DNA of 14,814 nt from Candolleomyces eurysporus (Eukaryota; Basidiomycota; Agaricomycetes; Agaricales; Psathyrellaceae), in contig JANBPK010000155.1 in the NCBI GenBank assembly GCA_027579435.1, positions 1 through 14,814 on the forward strand. Reading direction: 5' to 3'. The first letter of the stretch is position 1. Every line of letters begins with the position of its first letter. Shown here in pieces: positions 9,312 through 14,814 of the stretch. The notes under the pieces were generated by a model that had not been told where the DNA came from, did no database searches, and saw only the letters and a list, made by a program, of their open reading frames with translations. A program made the position numbers and the translations under genes.

Positions 9312-11106
9312 TCAATGGATTCCGTATATTTTGGCTTTTGCTCCGGTGATTCGTTCGTGCCGACGTACGCGCTTGTTTGGAACTTGCCGTGTCAATTCAG
9401 ACGGCGAGGGTGAGTCCGGATTTATTGAATGCAGCGAGTGTGTGTCCTCGCGATGCTGGACGGTAGCAACAAGAAGGAAGATTATAATCAACCAGCTTAC
9501 GGCAATGACAGTACTCGTCCATTTTCCGAATTTAGTCGTTGGTGAAAGATACTTCCTGTAGCCTTGTCGGTATTTGGACTGTAAGTCAACAGGGGGTTGA
9601 CCACGACCTGTGTCGGTAAATTTGCAAGGAGATGTCCCGGCCGCGGGTATCATTGACTCGTTCTTGGATATCTGCATTTCTAGTTCTGGAACAGGTGGTG
9701 AACCTGGGGTTTGGATGTCGAATGCTGAGAGTATTGCCATGTCTTCCTGCCAGGGACTGCCCGAACCAGTGAAATCATGAGCAGAGGCCATGGGCATGCA
9801 CTCATTCCCGGCTGGAGGCGGCGGCGGAAAGGACGGTGAAGAGGGAACCGACGGAATTGGGGTTAGATAGGGCAACAGGGACAAGCAAGGAAGCAATGTG
9901 TCGGACGTTGAGGGAACCCCAAGACTCCCGTCTTGCTGCCAGTGGCCATAAAGTTCATCGAATAAAGAAGGCGCATCGAATAAAGGTGGTTCAGAGCCAA
10001 ACTCCAGTTGCAGTAAAGACGGATCAGAATAGCTTGACTCCGATGAACTCGACGCATATACAGCCTCGGCTGCAGCAATAAAATCAAATTCGAGGGTTAG
10101 AGGTTGGTCGCACATTTACTCTGAGACCGACTTACCCTCTCCGCGCAAGACGCTCGCATTGCTTAGCAACAAGAGCTTTTGCAAGCGATTTGGGCCCCAA
10201 TAGGGTTTCTTCGGAGCTTTCGATCTGTATGTCTGAATTTTGCAAGTGCGTCTACGAAAAGGGGTGCGTGTTGGCCGTTGGGATTTCTTTGAAGGTCTGA
10301 GCCCTGAGAAATGACATTAGAAATTTTCTTCATCGTCGGCAAGTCCTTAAAGCATACCATTCTCTAGCCGAAGAAGGCGCTCATTAAAACCACCTGTCCT
10401 ATTCTCTAGCTGGAGAAGTCGCTCTCGAACACCATGCAGATCCGAAACTGCATTAAGCTTTATCCAAGAAAAAGTTCAGAAAGTTGAGAAATCAACTCAG
10501 AGACTTGAACCTAGATGTGCTTACAGATTCATTGCAAGTTTCGTTAGCCTTTTTAGTGGCCTTTTTGGCTTCTTCTATTGACCGGATTGCCAGGGCAGAG
10601 ACATCTGGGGATTCTTGATATCCATAGGGCTGCGAGCTGAAGATGGAGTGACGAACCTTCGACTCTATTGTAAAGGGAGGTCTCGACATGGGACAGGTAT
10701 ACTTGTGCTTCATCCTGTTTATTGATACGGTATAAGCGATTGTGCGGCAGTCAAAAATAGCTATGGAGCTTACCATATCTCGCAATAACTTTTGAAGGGA
10801 ATCCTCATGATCTCTACATTCCTGCTCCAAGCCGTCAATCCTATTATCTCGCTTCGCAATTTCACTTTGTAGGTTGTCGGCCGCATCTCCAATCAGAAAA
10901 ACAACGTCGCGTTTGGTAATTGGGGATGGACTTGTGAAGTAACAATGAGCTTCCCCTGGGCCGATCCCCTCTTCCAGGAAATCGTGGTCCCAGTTGGCTG
11001 CCCTGTTGTTGAACCTCCCTTCAGATTGACGGTCAGTGACATCTGGAGATTCGAGAAACAGCTTTAGATAGAGATTTTCATGATTCGAGTCCAATTACCT
11101 ACTCAT
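9312..11106 (-). CDS. Coiled-coil protein with one candidate C-terminal membrane segment
   Basis: Seven exons by eye: 11106-11103, 11042-10774, 10714-10703, 10629-10525, 10457-10358, 10303-10136 and 10069-9312. All phases match and the product is 471 aa. Introns are 54-73 bp; one acceptor is the weaker AAAG (10458). The N-terminal half has heptad-like segments (about 56-95, 105-128 and 131-164, including VRERLLQLENR and NERLLRLEN). A very basic stretch follows (about 170-195, RRRTCKIQTYRSKAPKK), then an S/P-rich middle with FPPPPPAG. A single hydrophobic segment lies at 405-423, followed by a 48-residue basic tail ending YGIH. No known domain is recognised. The layout (coiled coils, one late membrane span, short tail) and the divergent SUN neighbour invite a LINC-partner guess. 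However, the tail lacks the PPPX ending of classical KASH proteins, and the membrane segment could itself be a 45-bp intron (9456-9500). The two smallest exons are the least certain. Confidence 0.62.
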
Positions 11107-11316
11107 TTCAGCTACGATACACTGAAGGGGTCGAGTTCAGACAAGAGAGAAAGAGACTGCCACTGTGGCTAGACTGAATACTTATGAACGCGTCGCGACG
11201 CGTTCAAGTGATGGGATCAATGATCAGGTGACATAACGTCGATTGTTCTTTGTTCTCGACCGTCCAGGGTCTCTTTCATTCCTTCTATCTCCGCTTCCTT
11301 TCTCGCAGCTTGAGCA
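11107..11316. promoter_or_regulatory. Divergent promoter of the coiled-coil and SUN genes
   Basis: These 210 bp separate two outward-facing start codons. A perfect 22-bp palindrome sits near the middle (11185-11206). The SUN side has a long pyrimidine-rich leader (about 11265-11310), usual before fungal starts. No TATA box is evident. Confidence 0.6.
11185..11206. promoter_or_regulatory. Perfect 22-bp palindrome with two MCB (ACGCGT) sites
   Basis: The half-site TGAACGCGTCG is followed at once by its exact reverse complement. It contains ACGCGT twice and TCGCGA at the centre. ACGCGT is the MluI cell-cycle box bound by MBF (Mbp1/Swi6, Cdc10 in fission yeast) to drive G1/S genes. Use by both flanking genes is inferred from position. 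Confidence 0.65.
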
Positions 11317-12441
11317 ATGTCGACGCGACACGTCTCTGTTCATGATTCCGCTCACAAAGACCGTGGCCATTTCCCAGAGCTATGCATCCCTCTCGAGTGT
11401 CTGTTGGAAGAGGACGGGGCCACCAAGTTGCGGAAGTCGCCCAATATATCAGTAAGCTTCCACGGAGACATAAAGATGGGCAGGCTGCTGAATAGCAAAA
11501 ATCTACAGGCCCCCGCCCTTCAAACTTGGTCGCACTCCACTCTACGGCTGATCATGACGATCATCCTCGGTCTGACAAATGTTGTCAATGTTTGGCTAGC
11601 GGCATCGGATCTGATTACCCTTGGCTGTTCTACCACCTTAAGCAGCACATCCATGCTAGTCGAACAGCTCTGCCAAACAAGCATTGTTCGAAGCTTGCCT
11701 AGCCCTCGATTCGGCCTTTTTGGAGCTCAGGATGCTCGCGTTCGCGAATGGAATCAGCGTTTCGACGAGATCGACATTCGGCTCAAAAGAATCGATAGCA
11801 TCCTTGGTTTGAGCAATGACATTGACAGAGACGTATCATTGCGTGGAGCCGGTGCCACAGTACTCATAGAATTCACTTCGCCAACATCAAGCTTCACTTC
11901 GAATTTGGTTGGACAGGATGTCGATGGAGTCAGACTCCCGGTTGTTGTTGTTGAGGACGTGACGGTTCTTGGTGACTGTTGGGAGTTTTATGGACGCCAT
12001 GGAACTATAGGTATCCACTTATCGGAGACCGTAAACATCACAGCATTGTCGGTCCACTATATCTCGCCCAACAGACTGTCGCGAGGTTCGAAACGAAGAG
12101 CGCCAAAATCATTAATCCTATGGGGTCTTATCAGGGGATTGGACGATCATCAACGCCTCTCCTCTGTTTCCTACCGTAGCGCCCTCGACTTCATTCTCCC
12201 GCATTCAACCCCACTGGTCGCATATCAGGAAAAGGACGTTTTTGTGCCCCTTATTTTCGCCGGCTACAGTTTGGATTCGGACGACCCTGTTCAGATCTTC
12301 CGAGCCGAGAGAACTAGAAACTCGCACCTGTTGAACTTTGCTTATGATACTGTTGTGGTAGAGGTCACGGATAATTGGGGAGGGGATACAACCTGTTTAT
12401 ATCATCTGGGTGTTCATGGCATCGTCGCAGACCTAGACTAG
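11317..12441 (+). CDS. SUN-domain (Sad1/UNC-84) nuclear envelope protein
   Basis: The frame is open for 374 codons. A likely in-phase intron (11452-11508, 57 bp, GTAAGC..CTACAG, CTGAAT branch site) would shorten the product to 355 aa. Residue numbers here are for the unspliced frame. A nucleoplasmic N terminus (1-75) is followed by a membrane span (about 76-98, LRLIMTIILGLTNVVNVWL), a short coiled coil (about 140-165) and a C-terminal SUN domain (about 176-370). SUN marks are GDCWEFYGRHGTIGIHLSE (C221, W222), YISPNRLS, RAPKSLILWGL, NWGGDTTCLY (353-362) and the final VHG (366-368). SUN proteins sit in the inner nuclear membrane and bind KASH partners in the perinuclear space. They anchor the centrosome equivalent or telomeres and move nuclei. 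Recognition is from this C-terminal pattern and is firm. The coiled coil is short, so this is a small SUN protein. Confidence 0.92.
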   Translation: MSTRHVSVHDSAHKDRGHFPELCIPLECLLEEDGATKLRKSPNISVSFHGDIKMGRLLNSKNLQAPALQTWSHSTLRLIMTIILGLTNVVNVWLAASDLITLGCSTTLSSTSMLVEQLCQTSIVRSLPSPRFGLFGAQDARVREWNQRFDEIDIRLKRIDSILGLSNDIDRDVSLRGAGATVLIEFTSPTSSFTSNLVGQDVDGVRLPVVVVEDVTVLGDCWEFYGRHGTIGIHLSETVNITALSVHYISPNRLSRGSKRRAPKSLILWGLIRGLDDHQRLSSVSYRSALDFILPHSTPLVAYQEKDVFVPLIFAGYSLDSDDPVQIFRAERTRNSHLLNFAYDTVVVEVTDNWGGDTTCLYHLGVHGIVADLD

Positions 12442-12474
12442 TTTGCAATTACAGTGAATGTGTCTAACATAGAA

Positions 12475-13404
12475 CTAAGGCTTTTGTTGGGAGTTCCTAG
12501 CTCGACCTTGAGACTTCCTATACTGTTTCTTGCGGATAGATTCTGCTGTCGCCCAGGATGGCGAGGACCGGTGGCTAGAATAGACGAAAGTTCCATGTTC
12601 GAATTCGTATTGGTCCCCTTCGTTGATGGCAATCCACCTTCCAACATGGTCTGCGTCCATTTCTCTCAGCCAACTCGACTTTCTGCCAGTGGCTCGGTTG
12701 ATATGGAGAAATACCGCCCCAGCTGGAACTGAGGTTGTAGGAGGTATGGGCGGAGGGTATTCTATCTCGATGTTTCCTTGCGACAGGTACCAGCTGTAGC
12801 TACGTGAACCTGAGCCGTAGAATCGTTTTGATCTGGGTTCCTCATATATAATTCGTCGTTGCTGTGTTCTTTTGTCAGAAGCCTGCGCGTCTCCAAATAC
12901 AATGACACTTACCACAGGCAGTTCCTCTACAGCTTGCTCATGACCATTGTCGGGTCGAGGAGACAGCGAGTGGCGCAGCCCCACAGGAATAGCCAGTTGG
13001 GTCTCAAGATAACAAGGCGAAGAGTCTCGAGTAGCTGGGGAAGGCCATTGTTGGGTGACCACCTCTGAGCCTGACTGATCATGATCCTGAATCTCGAAAG
13101 CACCAGCAAGTGACTGGGCGGCGCCGACATCTTGAGAGTTGGATTCATCAGCGAGTAACTGAGCCACTGCATGATCCTCACTCTCGGAGGAGTGATCTAA
13201 CGATCTTTGGGATTCGTGTCCGTTGTCCTGTGCACTCTCTATTGAGGGAATGCAGATAGCGGTGGGATGTTCTGAGCCCTGGAACTCAGCACGAAAGCTC
13301 CAGCGTCGACGAGGAAAGGATGTAATCTTCGGGGCTTTCAGGGCTTTCATGGTTGAATCGTTCAAGGAAGAATGTTTGATGGAGGGTTTCGGCTTCCCTG
13401 CCAT
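12475..13404 (-). CDS. Unrecognised basic-acidic protein, conserved-looking C-terminal region
   Basis: The reading frame is 309 codons. A probable in-phase intron (12912-12862, 51 bp, GTAAGT..ACACAG with a TTCTGAC branch site) would give 292 aa. The N terminus is basic (MAGKPKPS, then FPRRRWSFR). A long low-complexity region rich in S, Q, D and E follows, with a repeated theme (VAQLLADESNSQDVGAAQSL). The last 120 residues look structured: RIIYEEPRSKRFYGSGSRSY, SWYLSQGNIEIEYPPP and VPAGAVFLHINRATGRKSSW. The tail is basic (RKKQYRKSQGRARN). No domain is recognised with confidence; the aromatic-rich end has only a vague WW-like look. Its stop lies 33 bp from the SUN stop (convergent), and its start faces away from the gene at 13629. 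Confidence 0.68.
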   Translation of the reverse strand: MAGKPKPSIKHSSLNDSTMKALKAPKITSFPRRRWSFRAEFQGSEHPTAICIPSIESAQDNGHESQRSLDHSSESEDHAVAQLLADESNSQDVGAAQSLAGAFEIQDHDQSGSEVVTQQWPSPATRDSSPCYLETQLAIPVGLRHSLSPRPDNGHEQAVEELPVVSVIVFGDAQASDKRTQQRRIIYEEPRSKRFYGSGSRSYSWYLSQGNIEIEYPPPIPPTTSVPAGAVFLHINRATGRKSSWLREMDADHVGRWIAINEGDQYEFEHGTFVYSSHRSSPSWATAESIRKKQYRKSQGRARNSQQKP

Positions 13405-13628
13405 TTATCAGGCGTCGCATTGGTGACTGATAGCTATGCGGGTGGCTTGTACTCAGGTGAAGGTGAATCGGGCACAAAGGCGCTTGGACAAGCTCGGGGA
13501 CTCATGACGTCATGCGAGCCTTAGGTAACGGTTGACTTCTTGGTACGGGTTTTTTCCTGTCTTCATGCCCAGCACCCAGCGAAACCGCACTGAACTCTCT
13601 CAGTCTGGGCTGCCGTCCTGATAACGCA
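13405..13628. promoter_or_regulatory. Divergent promoter with a CRE-type palindrome
   Basis: These 224 bp separate two outward-facing genes. CATGACGTCATG at 13503-13514 is a perfect 12-bp palindrome containing the CRE/ATF site TGACGTCA (13505-13512), a bZIP binding site. Control of both genes from it is inferred. Confidence 0.5.
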
Positions 13629-14814
13629 ATGAGGGAGGACTCAGACACGGAAGCTTTTTGCCAAACATCACATGACAATGACACGACCAAGAGGGAACAA
13701 AAGCCAGGGGTATGCGCCTCACTGCCTCTTGGCATTTTCTCAATTGATCCTCAACCGTTCCACCCATCCAGCCATAGAAATTCTGCAAACGCAATATCCC
13801 AAAACCACGACTATTCTCTGGAGCCAATGCAAGGCGGGGTGACAATGCAGGTGGCAGGGCAGAAACGGCGTCGACCGAGCTCGCCTCCACCCGATGGAAC
13901 AAAGAAAGCAAGACTGTTTTCTATCCCAACCCCTCCTGCGACTGAAAGGAAACGGGACACGGGTTCTCGAAACATAAATCGTTACGGTACGCTCATAGAG
14001 TATTTAGTGGCAATTCTTTATGTAACTGGACTCCAGGTCAACGGCCTCCGACCAAATCTGCTGCAACGCTTGCGAATGATAGACACATTGGCGGATCAAC
14101 GACAGATTTCTCGTATGTGCCTCTTCCCGCTCTCTTCGAGGCACTTGCTCATTCTATTTGTCCTAGTTTTACATTCACTCCTCAACCTTTAGTTGAAACT
14201 CCCACTCCGGGGGCTGCTCATGATCAAAGCGCAAGAGAACGGTTTCTCCGGGATTTGGACATGCGTCACCGGGAGATCGAAATGCTCAAGCAAAGCGAAG
14301 TCTTGGAGCGGAAGCATCAGGAGGAATTTCAAATGCCTGGAGCGAAAGGGGACCTGCTAGGGAAGGAACAAGGCCTCAATGAAGAGGGGATGTTCGGAGA
14401 AACCGACAGCGAGGAGACAGATGCGGACGAGCCCATGGAAGAAGAGTTTGTCAGGGACATAGATGAAGAGATGACTGAAGTAGTGCATCGCAATCGTTCC
14501 TTCAAGGCGATAATTTCCGACCCCGATTCTGAAAGCGATGCCAATGACCACAAAGCGGTGCATCCCTCCAGAGACAGGATATTCTTTGACAATGACGACG
14601 ATAGCGACGAAGTGGTGCCTGGCAATGGGTCCTTCAACAAGTTTTTTTCCGACGACGAAGCAGTGCCCAGGCACGATAGGCCTACAGACAATTGCGTTTC
14701 TGACGGAGCTGATGAAGTGGTGGCTAGGGGCGATGGGTCGTTTGACAAGATCTTTTCCGACCACGAGGCAGATTGCGTTTCCGACGACGAAGCTGATGAA
14801 GTGGTGCTCAGGGG
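13629..14814 (+). CDS. Acidic, repeat-rich probable nuclear protein (3' end outside window)
   Basis: Exon 1 is 13629-13986. A 50-bp intron (13987-14036, GTACGC..CTCCAG, GTAAC near its end) leads to exon 2, which stays open to the last base, for about 378 residues so far. Without the splice the frame stops at 14192. With it, the reading passes smoothly through PLPALFEALAHSICPSFTFT. The N-terminal part holds a likely bipartite nuclear signal, KRRRPSSPPPDGTKKAR (about 80-96). A charged helical stretch follows (ARERFLRDLDMRHREIEMLK). The C-terminal part is strongly acidic and repetitive: EVV + 3-4 residues + GSF-like + FFSD occurs three times, and a fourth EVVLRG begins at the edge. No family is recognised. 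Such acidic repeats are seen in chromatin- or histone-binding proteins, but that is only an analogy. Confidence 0.7.

Noticed and set aside
9312..10115. Separate gene starting at the ATG at 10115
   Set aside because: That ATG lies inside a convincing intron (10135-10070, GTAAGT donor, CTCTAAC branch site, TGCTGCAG acceptor) whose phase joins the upstream exon to this frame.
14113..14192. Intron GTATGT..TTTAG in the last gene
   Set aside because: It keeps frame only if the 50-bp intron at 13987-14036 is ignored. With that intron removed, this stretch reads as good protein and joins the downstream frame without a splice.
14329..14764. Two minus-strand open frames at the right edge
   Set aside because: They are shadows of the acidic plus-strand repeat coding sequence.
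1..14814. tRNA or rRNA genes
   Set aside because: None was recognised by eye on either strand. A covariance-model scan could not be run.

Overview
The window looks like nuclear DNA of a basidiomycete fungus, most likely an Agaricomycete. The genes are split by many short introns (45 to 97 bp) with GT..AG ends and CTRAY-type branch points. The window holds an intact Tnp2-type (CACTA/EnSpm) DNA transposase of a type common in mushroom-forming fungi, and a Brr6/Brl1-type and a SUN-domain protein of fungal style. All gene models were spliced by eye from reading frame, splice sites and phase; none has transcript support.

Layout. Bases 1-2390 hold no convincing gene. They contain a possible LTR-retroelement end (1-261), an AT-rich tract with related imperfect hairpins (about 1285-1620), a degenerate 21-bp tandem array (about 1766-2004) and four copies of a 17-18 bp repeat (2317-2380). 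A five-exon nucleoplasmin-like (NPL) gene follows (+, 2392-3376). A four-exon Tnp2 transposase occupies 3534-7643 (-) and leaves only 157 and 185 bp to its neighbours. Then come a compact Brr6/Brl1-like nuclear-envelope gene (+, 7829-8596) and an unrecognised gene built on a duplicated 50-codon unit and broken by two N bases (+, 8771-9273). Next is a seven-exon coiled-coil gene with one candidate membrane segment near its C terminus (-, 9312-11106). It diverges from a SUN-domain gene (+, 11317-12441). An unrecognised gene (-, 12475-13404) diverges from an acidic, repeat-rich nuclear-type protein that runs off the window (+, 13629-end).

How the parts may work together. Two products belong to nuclear-envelope families: Brr6/Brl1 (nuclear pore assembly and membrane homeostasis) and SUN (the LINC bridge between nucleus and cytoskeleton). 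The coiled-coil protein shares a 210-bp divergent promoter with the SUN gene. That promoter carries a perfect 22-bp palindrome with two ACGCGT (MluI cell-cycle box) sites, which suggests joint G1/S control. The second divergent pair shares a promoter with a perfect CRE-type palindrome. Whether this clustering is functional or chance cannot be decided from the sequence.
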